Origin: an uncultured beta proteobacterium
GTDB taxonomy: Bacteria; Pseudomonadota; Gammaproteobacteria; Burkholderiales; Rhodocyclaceae
Direction: 5' to 3'
DNA: 7,889 nt
Assembly: GCA_903916205.1 (NCBI GenBank)
Contig: CAIWVX010000197.1
Location: 1-7,889, forward strand
Shown: positions 1 to 6,876 of the stretch, in pieces
Layout of the letters: the number at the start of each line of letters is the position of its first letter
How positions within the stretch are numbered: the stretch's first letter is position 1
Notes under the pieces: model-generated
Databases searched by the model: none
Told to the model about the DNA's origin: nothing
What the model saw: only the letters and a program-made list of their open reading frames with translations
Translations under genes and position numbers: made by a program

Positions 1-1773
1 GTGCACTTGCTGTTGCAGGCGCGGAGCGAGGGGTTGCCGCAGGTCAAATCAATTTTTGTTATCAATGCTCAGGGCTTGGGGGTTAATTCATCGCGGCCTG
101 ATTTTATTCCGCTTCTCAACGTCACCGGTCGTGAGTTTTTCCGCTATTTCAAAGACGGCGGGACAGACGAGATTTTTATCGGACGCCCCGAAATCGCGCA
201 GGTCGATGGTCAATGGACGTACTACGTGAGTACGGCGTTGCTCGATCCCTCCGGTCACTTCCGAGGGGTTTTGGTGGCGGCGATCAATATCCGCTATTTT
301 GAATCCCTGTACGAAAACATCGGGCTTGATTTCATCACCCGAATTCGCTTGCTCAATCGTGAAGGCCTTCTTCTGGCCGGGCAACCACAGGGTTTGGAAA
401 GGGACGATAACGTTAATGGGGATCAGTTGGCCTTGCTCAAATTACGAAATCAGCCCGAAGACGGCGTTGTTCAGACCCATGAAACGCCGCCCGACAAAAA
501 GCGTTTTATCGCCTATCGACGAGTCGCCAAATACCCTTTGGTCATGACGGCGGCGATTGATGAAACGGTGGCGCTGATCCCTTGGTATCGCGTGCTTCAT
601 CCAGTAGTAATCGGGGTTGTTTTAGTCGTTCTTTTAGTGCTGATCACCAGCCTTTTAATGGTCAAAACGCTCTTGCGCAAAGACGCGTTGGAGTCAGCGC
701 AAAAAGAGAGCGATGAACAACTTCGGCAGATGGTTCAATCGGTCAGTGATGCCATTGTCACGGTTAATTCTGCGCGGCGCGTGGTGCTCTTCAACGAAGC
801 CGCAGAAAAAATGTTCGGCATTCCTGCGGATCAGGCCATAACCGTTGCCATCAGTGCTTTATTGTCGCACTGCCTGCGCCAGCCGCAGCTCAATACGCTC
901 TTGAACGCGCTTGAAGAAGGCTGGCACTCACCCGCCGGTACGCGCTTTCTAGGCATGATCGAATTGTTCAGTAATGGTCGCGAATTTCCGGTTGAGCTGA
1001 GTTTATCAACCTCCATTTTTCGCCATGAAATGCAACTGACGGCCGTATTCAGGGATTTAACCGAGCGCCAGCGGGCAGAGCGCGAGCTGCTTGAAACCAA
1101 TCGCCAACTGCAGGAACTGACCGCTTCGCTGCAAAACGTACGCGAAGAAGCCAGGGCGCGGATAGCCCGAGAAGTTCACGACGAATTGGGGCAAATGCTG
1201 ACCGGCATCCGCATGGAAGTCTCATGGCTCGGTGGGCGTCTGCGCCTACTCCCACAGCAGCAAATGTTGATTGATAAAGTGATGTTGATCAAAGGACTAA
1301 TTGACCAGACGATCAACTCCGTGCGTCGCATCGCGTCTGAATTGCGACCGCTGGTTCTTGACGACCTTGGCTTTGCTGCCGCCGCCGGTTGGTATGTCGA
1401 TCAGTTTTCTGAGCGTACCGGCGTGCCGGTCAAGCTGGAGCTACCAGACCAAGACCCCGAGCGCGGCGAGGCCATTGCGACGGCACTCTTCCGCGTATTG
1501 CAGGAGTCATTGACCAACATTGCCCGCCATGCCAAAGCGACTAACGTTGAGGTCAAACTTGATTTCGTCGAGAATAACTGGGTCTTATCGATCCGTGATG
1601 ATGGCGTTGGTTTTGTGCCGGTTCCCGGTCTGCATGAACACATGGGACTCGTCGGAATACGCGAGCGCGCTCAGATTCTCGGGGGGCGTTTCGTTTTAAC
1701 CACGGCGTGTGGCGAAGGCACTCTGATTGAGGTCATCATTCCCGCACAGGAAATTCAGGAAGCAAAATCATGA
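1..1773 (+). CDS. Cache-PAS sensor histidine kinase, NarX/DegS type (5' end cut by window)
   Basis: Membrane sensor kinase of the HisKA_3 class, expected to phosphorylate the regulator encoded next to it. Residues about 1-190 look like a periplasmic PDC/dCache domain (LPQVKSIFVINAQG near 12-25, YFESLYENIGLD near 99-110). One clear transmembrane helix lies at about 200-222. A PAS domain follows at about 237-350 (NEAAEKMFG at 265-273), then a coiled linker, then HisKA_3 with the phospho-acceptor H393 in REVHDELGQ. The HATPase domain (about 492-580) has N506 in QESLTNIARHA, DDGVGF at 533-538, GLVGIRERA at 549-557 and GEGT at 571-574, so the catalytic core looks intact. The first codon is a GTG exactly at base 1. 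The first transmembrane helix that Cache kinases normally have is missing, so the true start is almost certainly outside the window. The stop overlaps the next start by 4 nt. The ligand is unknown. Confidence 0.93.
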   Translation: MHLLLQARSEGLPQVKSIFVINAQGLGVNSSRPDFIPLLNVTGREFFRYFKDGGTDEIFIGRPEIAQVDGQWTYYVSTALLDPSGHFRGVLVAAINIRYFESLYENIGLDFITRIRLLNREGLLLAGQPQGLERDDNVNGDQLALLKLRNQPEDGVVQTHETPPDKKRFIAYRRVAKYPLVMTAAIDETVALIPWYRVLHPVVIGVVLVVLLVLITSLLMVKTLLRKDALESAQKESDEQLRQMVQSVSDAIVTVNSARRVVLFNEAAEKMFGIPADQAITVAISALLSHCLRQPQLNTLLNALEEGWHSPAGTRFLGMIELFSNGREFPVELSLSTSIFRHEMQLTAVFRDLTERQRAERELLETNRQLQELTASLQNVREEARARIAREVHDELGQMLTGIRMEVSWLGGRLRLLPQQQMLIDKVMLIKGLIDQTINSVRRIASELRPLVLDDLGFAAAAGWYVDQFSERTGVPVKLELPDQDPERGEAIATALFRVLQESLTNIARHAKATNVEVKLDFVENNWVLSIRDDGVGFVPVPGLHEHMGLVGIRERAQILGGRFVLTTACGEGTLIEVIIPAQEIQEAKS

Positions 1774-2420
1774 CAAGAATAGAAGTCCTTTTGGCCGATG
1801 ATCACGCCATTATTCGCGATGGCCTGAAGCAAATTCTTGCCGATACGGAAGACCTTTTTGTGGCGGGCGAAGCCGCCAACGGTCTCGAAGTCATGCAAAA
1901 AGTGCGCGATAAATATTGGGACGTTCTGGTTCTCGACATCTCCATGCCGGGTCGCAATGGCCTTGAACTCATCCACATGATTAAGGACGAAAAGCCCGAT
2001 CTACCCATTCTCATCCTCAGCATGCACCATGAAGAACAATACGCGGTGCGGGCGTTTCAAGCCGGAGCCTCGGGCTATTTAACCAAAGAAAGCGATGGCG
2101 ACCTGCTGATCTCGGCGATCCGGCGAGTCGCGGCGGGCGGCATTTATATCAGCGACAAAGTCACCGAATTGATGGTGCGCGGTGCTCACCCCGGCAACAA
2201 ACCGTTGCCGCACAGCCTCCTGTCGGATCGCGAGTTTCAGGTTTTCGATTTACTGGTGCAAGGCCGTGGATTAACCGAAATCGGCAGCGAATTGTCCTTA
2301 AGCGTCAAAACCATCAGCACCCATAAAACCCACATCCTGCAAAAAATGAAATTAACCAATATGGCGGAACTCATTCGCTACGCGGTAGCCCACGGTTTGG
2401 CCGATCCCGCCGACTTCTAA
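1770..2420 (+). CDS. NarL/FixJ-family response regulator (BvgA-like output domain)
   Basis: Two-component DNA-binding regulator of 216 residues, the normal length for the family. The receiver domain (about 3-120) has the acidic pair D10/D11, the phospho-acceptor D56 in VLVLDISMPG, S84 and K106. A LuxR-type helix-turn-helix fills about 150-208, starting LSDREFQVFDLL, with a recognition-helix region VKTISTHKTHILQKM. That region resembles the KTVSTYKTRLLQK segment of Bordetella BvgA as I recall it. The start ATG overlaps the kinase stop (ATGA), with an AGGAAG ribosome site at 1757-1762, so the two proteins are probably translationally coupled partners. The position just upstream of the cytochrome genes suggests that it controls them; this is inference. 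It is not interrupted and no key residue is missing. Confidence 0.95.
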   Translation: MTRIEVLLADDHAIIRDGLKQILADTEDLFVAGEAANGLEVMQKVRDKYWDVLVLDISMPGRNGLELIHMIKDEKPDLPILILSMHHEEQYAVRAFQAGASGYLTKESDGDLLISAIRRVAAGGIYISDKVTELMVRGAHPGNKPLPHSLLSDREFQVFDLLVQGRGLTEIGSELSLSVKTISTHKTHILQKMKLTNMAELIRYAVAHGLADPADF

Positions 2421-2438
2421 AATCCGCCTCCCCCTCGG

Positions 2439-2452
2439 TAGGAAATTTCCTA
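2439..2452. promoter_or_regulatory. Perfect 14-bp palindrome, candidate response-regulator operator
   Basis: TAGGAAATTTCCTA is a perfect inverted repeat of two heptads in the gap between the regulator gene and the decaheme gene, about 160 bp before the latter's ATG. TTTCCTA heptads in this head-to-head arrangement are the known primary site type for the BvgA regulator of Bordetella. The regulator encoded just upstream has a BvgA-like recognition helix, so it could bind here. The palindrome is seen directly; the binding partner is inferred. Confidence 0.6.
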
Positions 2453-2474
2453 TAAGGGTTTTAATCCCTTGCTG

Positions 2475-2560
2475 ATGTTGCGGAGAATCAACATTGGTTA
2501 CAGTCCGATACAAATTTGACTGTAGAAGCTCGCCTTTTGTCTGGCACACGAAGTTTTAAT
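2475..2560 (+). promoter_or_regulatory. Probable promoter/leader region of the decaheme cytochrome operon
   Basis: This stretch lies between the palindrome and the decaheme gene. It holds two inverted repeats: ATGTTG (2475-2480) with CAACAT (2489-2494), and TACAGTC (2499-2505) with GACTGTA (2518-2524), the latter separated by 12 nt. Weak -10-like hexamers are TACAAA at 2509-2514 and TTTAAT at 2555-2560. Neither has a good -35 at the normal distance, which would fit an activator-dependent promoter. The exact start of transcription cannot be placed from sequence alone. Confidence 0.3.
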
Positions 2561-2612
2561 GGCGCGGCCAATTCAAGGGCAATGAAAGTATTCAGAGGAT
2601 GGGGAGGACGTA

Positions 2613-3593
2613 ATGGGTTTTCTGCGAAAGTTCCTTGTAATTTCAGCGCTATTCGGTACGCTAGGCGGCGCAAGTCTGGCCCTAGCGGCTGAGCCAGCAA
2701 AAGCCGTAGAGGCGGCTAAAGATTTGGTTCTGAAGGGTGACGCGAAGTGTACGGGGTGTCATGACGAATCGGACGACGCCGGCCCGAACATGATCGATCT
2801 ACACCCTTCAGTGCTGTCCATTGGAAAAACCCGGCACGGCACACAAGCCGATGGCCGCACTCCAAGCTGCTCCGATTGTCACGGAGAGAGTGAAAAGCAC
2901 CTCAAGCACAGAGGGAGCGGTGCGCCTCCCGCAACCGATGTCACCTTCGGCAAAAAGAGCAAGACAGACATTGCGACACGCAATGAATCCTGTCTGAATT
3001 GCCACCAGGGCGGTAATCGCGTTGGTTGGCAAAGTAGCTCACACGGCACCCAGGATGTCGCCTGTACGTCATGCCATCAGGTTCATGCTAGGAACGACAG
3101 GGTGATGGGTAAGCTGACGCAAACCGAAACCTGTTTTACCTGCCACAAAGAGCAGCGCGCTCAAATCAACAAGCCATCGCACCATCCGATTGTTGAAGGC
3201 AAAATGAACTGCTCGTCTTGTCACAATGTGCATAGCGACAATCCAAAACATCTGTCCAAGGGCAGCACTAACGAGACGTGCTACACCTGCCACATGGAAA
3301 AACGCGGCCCGTTCGTCCATAACCATCAACCGGTTACCGAGGATTGCGGCATTTGCCACCAGCCCCACGGGACGACGACGGCCAGCCTTCTCAAGACGCG
3401 TTCGCCTTTCCTGTGTCAAGAATGCCACAACATGACCGGTCATCCGGGCCAGTCCTTCGGCTTGCCCACGGGACCGACTACAAATACTTCTGCACTAGGC
3501 ACCGTAGGTCGAGGTTGTCTGAACTGTCACACCAATATTCATGGTGGAAACAGCACTCAAAACAGCGCGACGGCCGGTCGTTTCCGTCGCTGA
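2613..3593 (+). CDS. mtrA: Periplasmic decaheme cytochrome c, MtrA/MtoA/PioA (DmsE) family
   Basis: Electron-carrying decaheme cytochrome that in this family inserts into an outer-membrane barrel and conducts electrons between periplasm and cell surface. It has 326 residues, close to Shewanella MtrA and without the long N-terminal extension of PioA. A Sec signal peptide covers about 1-26 (cleavage near LALAA/EP). Exactly ten CXXCH heme sites start at residues 46, 86, 127, 151, 174, 200, 223, 245, 268 and 302. The start is supported by GGGGAGG at 2601-2607, 5 nt before the ATG. The barrel gene follows after 19 nt, the usual mtrAB pairing. Betaproteobacterial homologues are also called mtoA. 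The symbol does not imply a direction of electron flow: metal reduction and Fe(II) oxidation are both possible. Confidence 0.95.
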   Translation: MGFLRKFLVISALFGTLGGASLALAAEPAKAVEAAKDLVLKGDAKCTGCHDESDDAGPNMIDLHPSVLSIGKTRHGTQADGRTPSCSDCHGESEKHLKHRGSGAPPATDVTFGKKSKTDIATRNESCLNCHQGGNRVGWQSSSHGTQDVACTSCHQVHARNDRVMGKLTQTETCFTCHKEQRAQINKPSHHPIVEGKMNCSSCHNVHSDNPKHLSKGSTNETCYTCHMEKRGPFVHNHQPVTEDCGICHQPHGTTTASLLKTRSPFLCQECHNMTGHPGQSFGLPTGPTTNTSALGTVGRGCLNCHTNIHGGNSTQNSATAGRFRR

Positions 3594-3612
3594 TAACAAG
3601 GGGTGAGCGATC

Positions 3613-5727
3613 ATGACTACGATACAACACACTTTCAGGCTGACCGCACTGGCCACAGCCCTGATGTCATTTTTTGGATCGGCACTGGCGGAGGAAACAC
3701 CCGATGTCAGCCAACTGACCAAGCCGGATAGTTCGGTTTCTGTGGGCGTTGGCAACTGGTCAGGTGATCGACATCAGTTGGGTATTTATGATGGGATGCG
3801 CGATAAAGGGGCTGTCGGCTTGCTCGACGCCGATGTGGTTAAGCGCGATGACGCCACCGGCACTTGGCTGAAGCTGAAAGCCACTAATTTGGGGCTTGAT
3901 ACGCGGGAAGTCCGGGGCGAGTACCTGCGGCAGGGAGACTTCGGCATTTCCTTGGACTATAACCGCACCCCGTATAACAATCCAAATACCTTTACGACGC
4001 GCTTACAAGGTATTGGCACGACGACTCAAACTGTCAGCACCACCGCAACTCCGGGGCCGCTACAGAATGTGAAATTGGGCACCGACCGTGAAATGACACA
4101 TCTTGGTCTTTTCAAAAATCTGATGCCGGGTCTCGACTTTAATGTCAGTTTCAAGAATGAAGAAAAAACGGGTACCCGTGCTTGGGGGCGCGGTTCGGCG
4201 GCAGAGTTTGCTGTTGAACCGATCAATAGCACGACCCGCCAACTTGAAACCACCCTCAGTTACGCAACAAAAAAACTCCAACTTTCCGGGGGATATTACG
4301 GCAGCGCGTATGACAATAAGAACAATCTGGTGGCTTTAACCAATGCGGGGCTTGCTGTCAGCAACGCCAACACCACGTATCTTTCTTTACCGCTCGATAA
4401 TCAGGCGCACCAGCTTTTCCTCAACGGCGGTTATGCCTTCACACCGAGCACGCGTGGCACGTTCAAACTGGCTTATACCCATGCCACGCAAAATGAAACG
4501 CTACCGACTCAAGCCATCCCAGGCTTGTCATTGGCTGGGTCGCCGTCAAATTTGAATGGTGCGATTAATACCTCGCTGGTTCAGATGGGGATCAGTTCGC
4601 GCCCCAGTAAAGAGCTTTCACTCCTCGCCAACCTGCGCTACAACAATGTAGATGACGTCACGCCGGTCAGTCGTTTTGTCACTACGGGTACCTCCTGTGC
4701 TACTGCCGGTAGTTGCGTCGATAACACGCCCCTGTCCTACAAGACGCTTAGCGGCAAACTGGAAGGCACGTATCGTTTACCCGACGGCTACAGCCTGACG
4801 GCCGGAGCCGAAGAAAGCCGTCAGGATCGGACGATACCCACGTCCAATAACCTTGGCGCGGGCGGGACGGATACTCAGCGGGTCGTTCCTTTCCGATACA
4901 AACTAGACGAAACGACCTACCGTCTGGGTCTGCGCCGTTCCCTCTCGGATACGGTCAATGGCTCAGTCACCTATCTCAACAGTTCTCGCACCGGGTCAAG
5001 CTATGTTTCTTCGGCTAACGGGCCCGGCGGAGCGGCCAGTAATTTAATCAATCCCATCAATATCGCCGACCGCAAGCGTAACAAAGTGAGGATATCCGTC
5101 GATTGGGCGCTGTTAGAGAATCTGTCTCTCCAGTTCAATGTTGAAGAAGCGCGAGACGATTACGCCTTTAACAATGATTACGGCGTACGTAATGGCGCGG
5201 CGAAACTCTATGGCCTTGATGCCACTTATACGCTTAACGATAAATGGAAAATGAATGCTTGGTATTCGTATGATAACAATCAAGCGAAACAACTAAACAC
5301 TAGGGCCGCAAATTCAATCAAAGACAACACGCTTCAAGATACGGGGCATTCCCTAGGTTTAGGTGCGCGCGGCGATATTTTCTGGAACACCAAGGTCGGG
5401 GCCGATCTGCAATGGACACGCACGGTCAACAAATATCAACAAACCCTCAACGCCCCCCAGACAGCCTCTTTCTCGGGTGATCTGCCGGATATTGAGAACA
5501 ACATGATCAGGTTAAAACTCTTCTCTGTGTATGCGGTTGATAAAACTTCCGATGTGCGTTTTGACTTAATCCATGAGCGCTGGAAAACCAACGATTGGTC
5601 GTGGATGTTCGCCAATGGCTCTACGCCTTTCAGCTACGGCACGACCACCGATGGAACGACGGTCACCGCAGCGCAGAAGCAAATTTCCAATTTCGTCGGG
5701 GTACGTTACATTTATAAATTCCAATGA
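3613..5727 (+). CDS. mtrB: Outer-membrane beta-barrel of the MtrB/PioB family
   Basis: Barrel that sheathes the decaheme cytochrome across the outer membrane. It has 704 residues, a usual length for the family. A signal peptide covers about 1-26 (FGSALA/EE). The mature N-terminus carries a motif I recognise from PioB/MtoB-type proteins (SVGVGNWSGDRHQLGIYDGMRD at about 43-64). The rest alternates short polar turns with amphipathic, aromatic-rich strands, as in a large barrel. The N-terminal CXXC pair found in Shewanella MtrB is absent; the only cysteines are C362 and C368 in a probable loop. The chain ends YIYKFQ, so the terminal aromatic typical of outer-membrane proteins is penultimate. An AAGGGG ribosome site at 3598-3603 precedes the ATG. 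Co-transcription with the decaheme gene is likely. Also called mtoB in iron oxidisers. Confidence 0.93.
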   Translation: MTTIQHTFRLTALATALMSFFGSALAEETPDVSQLTKPDSSVSVGVGNWSGDRHQLGIYDGMRDKGAVGLLDADVVKRDDATGTWLKLKATNLGLDTREVRGEYLRQGDFGISLDYNRTPYNNPNTFTTRLQGIGTTTQTVSTTATPGPLQNVKLGTDREMTHLGLFKNLMPGLDFNVSFKNEEKTGTRAWGRGSAAEFAVEPINSTTRQLETTLSYATKKLQLSGGYYGSAYDNKNNLVALTNAGLAVSNANTTYLSLPLDNQAHQLFLNGGYAFTPSTRGTFKLAYTHATQNETLPTQAIPGLSLAGSPSNLNGAINTSLVQMGISSRPSKELSLLANLRYNNVDDVTPVSRFVTTGTSCATAGSCVDNTPLSYKTLSGKLEGTYRLPDGYSLTAGAEESRQDRTIPTSNNLGAGGTDTQRVVPFRYKLDETTYRLGLRRSLSDTVNGSVTYLNSSRTGSSYVSSANGPGGAASNLINPINIADRKRNKVRISVDWALLENLSLQFNVEEARDDYAFNNDYGVRNGAAKLYGLDATYTLNDKWKMNAWYSYDNNQAKQLNTRAANSIKDNTLQDTGHSLGLGARGDIFWNTKVGADLQWTRTVNKYQQTLNAPQTASFSGDLPDIENNMIRLKLFSVYAVDKTSDVRFDLIHERWKTNDWSWMFANGSTPFSYGTTTDGTTVTAAQKQISNFVGVRYIYKFQ

Positions 5728-5752
5728 ACGCCCTGATATGAAGATTTACCGC

Positions 5753-5880
5753 CGCCTCACGAAACTCTATGCCGATGGTCTTCATTGAAATTCAGTAGCA
5801 CTCAACCTGCAGGGTGTGAGGCGTAATGACGGGGTTTAATGAGCATCTGAGTAGTGACTGAATCTGCCACAAACAACCCC
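5753..5880 (+). repeat. Cluster of overlapping inverted repeats between barrel and heptaheme genes
   Basis: The 168-nt gap contains several inverted repeats. CGCCTCAC (5753-5760) matches GTGAGGCG (5816-5823). ATTCAGT (5790-5796) plus ACTCA (5800-5804) matches TGAGT (5848-5852) plus ACTGAAT (5857-5863). GGGGTT (5831-5836) matches AACCCC (5875-5880), just before the ribosome site. A local hairpin CTCAACC (5801-5807) with GGTGTGAG (5813-5820) has one bulged base. Several of these pairings exclude one another. They could form alternative mRNA folds or an mRNA processing/stabilising element; chance is not excluded. No T-run follows any of them, so a simple terminator is unlikely. Confidence 0.4.
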
Positions 5881-5884
5881 GAAC

Positions 5885-5893
5885 AAGGAGGTG
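5885..5893 (+). promoter_or_regulatory. Strong ribosome binding site that fixes the heptaheme start
   Basis: AAGGAGGTG is a near-perfect anti-16S match ending 2 nt before the ATG at 5896. It favours that start over an in-frame GTG at 5854, which would add 14 hydrophilic residues ahead of the signal peptide and has no ribosome site. Confidence 0.85.
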
Positions 5894-5895
5894 TA

Positions 5896-6876
5896 ATGCG
5901 ATCGCTTTTCGACAAAGTGCTCGTTGTTTTCGCAGGGCTATTTTTTATGGCGATCGTGTCTTTGCCCGCCACAGCACAGGATAAGCCCGCTCCGCAACTC
6001 AGCCCGGAGCAAGTCGAAAAGATTCGCCTCGCCAATAACGGCTGTCTGTCTTGCCATAGTCAGGCCGGTCTTGAGCATCCGCCCAAAGCCGGATTAGACC
6101 TCAAGAAACTCCAAGGTTTGCTGAAAGACCCGGAGTCTTTCAAAGGGTCTGATCACCAGCGTCTGGCTTGCACCAAATGCCACAACGAAGGCTACGAGGA
6201 TCATCCTCACGACGCCGATGCCAAGGATTCGACCAGCACCTGTACCGATTGCCACTCGAAAAAAGCCAACCTGATCGAAGACCAATTCGACAAGTCGGTT
6301 CATGCCAAGAACTTGAGTGACAAAATCAGTTGCCCGACTTGCCACAATCCGCATGTGATGCGTATTGCCAGCAAGCTGATTGATCCGCATAAAATTGTGG
6401 CGCAGGACAATCGCGTTTGTCTGAGCTGTCATGATTCCGAGGAAAAATTTGCTAAATTTGCCCCGGACAAAAAAGAGCGCCCACTGATTGACGACATTCA
6501 CAACTGGCTACCGAACACCCGCTTGCACTGGAAGGCCGTGCGTTGCGTTGAATGTCATACCCCGGCGGTGGCCCCCGGTGAAATGATTTCGCATGAAATT
6601 CTTAACAAGGACAAAGCCGAGAAAAAATGCCTGAGTTGTCACAGTGCGGATAGCTCGCTAAAGACTCGGCTTTACCGGCATTTGGTCAAAGATGAACAGC
6701 AACGGCTGGGCTTTACCAACAGCGTTATTCTTTCTAACACGTACGTCCTTGGTGCCACTCGCAACCCGCTACTCGACACCTTGATCATGATGGCCTTTGC
6801 CGCCATCTTGGTCGGTTTGCTGGCGCATGGCCTCGGACGAATCATTGCCCGCATTCTGCAAAAGAGGAAGAAATAA
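5896..6876 (+). CDS. Heptaheme cytochrome c with C-terminal membrane anchor
   Basis: Predicted periplasmic electron carrier tethered to the inner membrane, probably the c-type subunit of a quinone-linked complex with the following cytochrome b. From the ATG at 5896 the product is 326 residues. A signal peptide covers about 1-27 (LPATA/QD). Seven CXXCH motifs start at residues 50, 92, 116, 146, 175, 217 and 245. A 40-residue linker leads to one transmembrane helix at about 291-312, followed by a basic tail (RIIARILQKRKK) expected to lie in the cytoplasm. It is not a NapC/NirT/CymA protein, since those have an N-terminal anchor and four hemes. The segment HNWLPNTRLHWKAVRCVECH (202-221) resembles, from memory, multiheme domains of Geobacter Cbc-type quinone oxidoreductases. 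Its TAA overlaps the next ATG by one base, indicating coupled translation. Confidence 0.9.
   Translation: MRSLFDKVLVVFAGLFFMAIVSLPATAQDKPAPQLSPEQVEKIRLANNGCLSCHSQAGLEHPPKAGLDLKKLQGLLKDPESFKGSDHQRLACTKCHNEGYEDHPHDADAKDSTSTCTDCHSKKANLIEDQFDKSVHAKNLSDKISCPTCHNPHVMRIASKLIDPHKIVAQDNRVCLSCHDSEEKFAKFAPDKKERPLIDDIHNWLPNTRLHWKAVRCVECHTPAVAPGEMISHEILNKDKAEKKCLSCHSADSSLKTRLYRHLVKDEQQRLGFTNSVILSNTYVLGATRNPLLDTLIMMAFAAILVGLLAHGLGRIIARILQKRKK

Noticed and set aside
2454..2470. AAGGG...CCCTT repeat as a terminator of the regulator gene
   Set aside because: Only 5 bp of perfect stem, no T-run after it, and it abuts the operator-like palindrome.
2542..2557. Sigma-54 promoter suggested by TGGCAC before the decaheme gene
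   Set aside because: The -12 GC dinucleotide is missing at the required spacing (TT at 2555-2556).
3069..3443. 124-codon minus-strand open frame inside the decaheme gene
   Set aside because: It is the antisense shadow of the heme-motif repeats in the real gene.
5740..5788. 16-codon reading frame MKIYRRLTKLYADGLH after the barrel gene
   Set aside because: Very short, no convincing ribosome site, and it lies among inverted repeats; no evidence of translation.
5826..5861. 11-codon frame MTGFNEHLSSD as a leader peptide
   Set aside because: GAGG lies upstream, but the peptide has no regulatory codon run and overlaps the repeat cluster; a chance frame is more likely.
5854..5895. Upstream in-frame GTG start for the heptaheme cytochrome
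   Set aside because: It adds 14 polar residues before a normal signal peptide and lacks a ribosome site, whereas ATG 5896 has AAGGAGGTG at the right distance.
6094..6501. 135-codon minus-strand open frame inside the heptaheme gene
   Set aside because: It is antisense to a gene with seven CXXCH motifs; such frames arise from codon bias, and the product has no recognisable feature.
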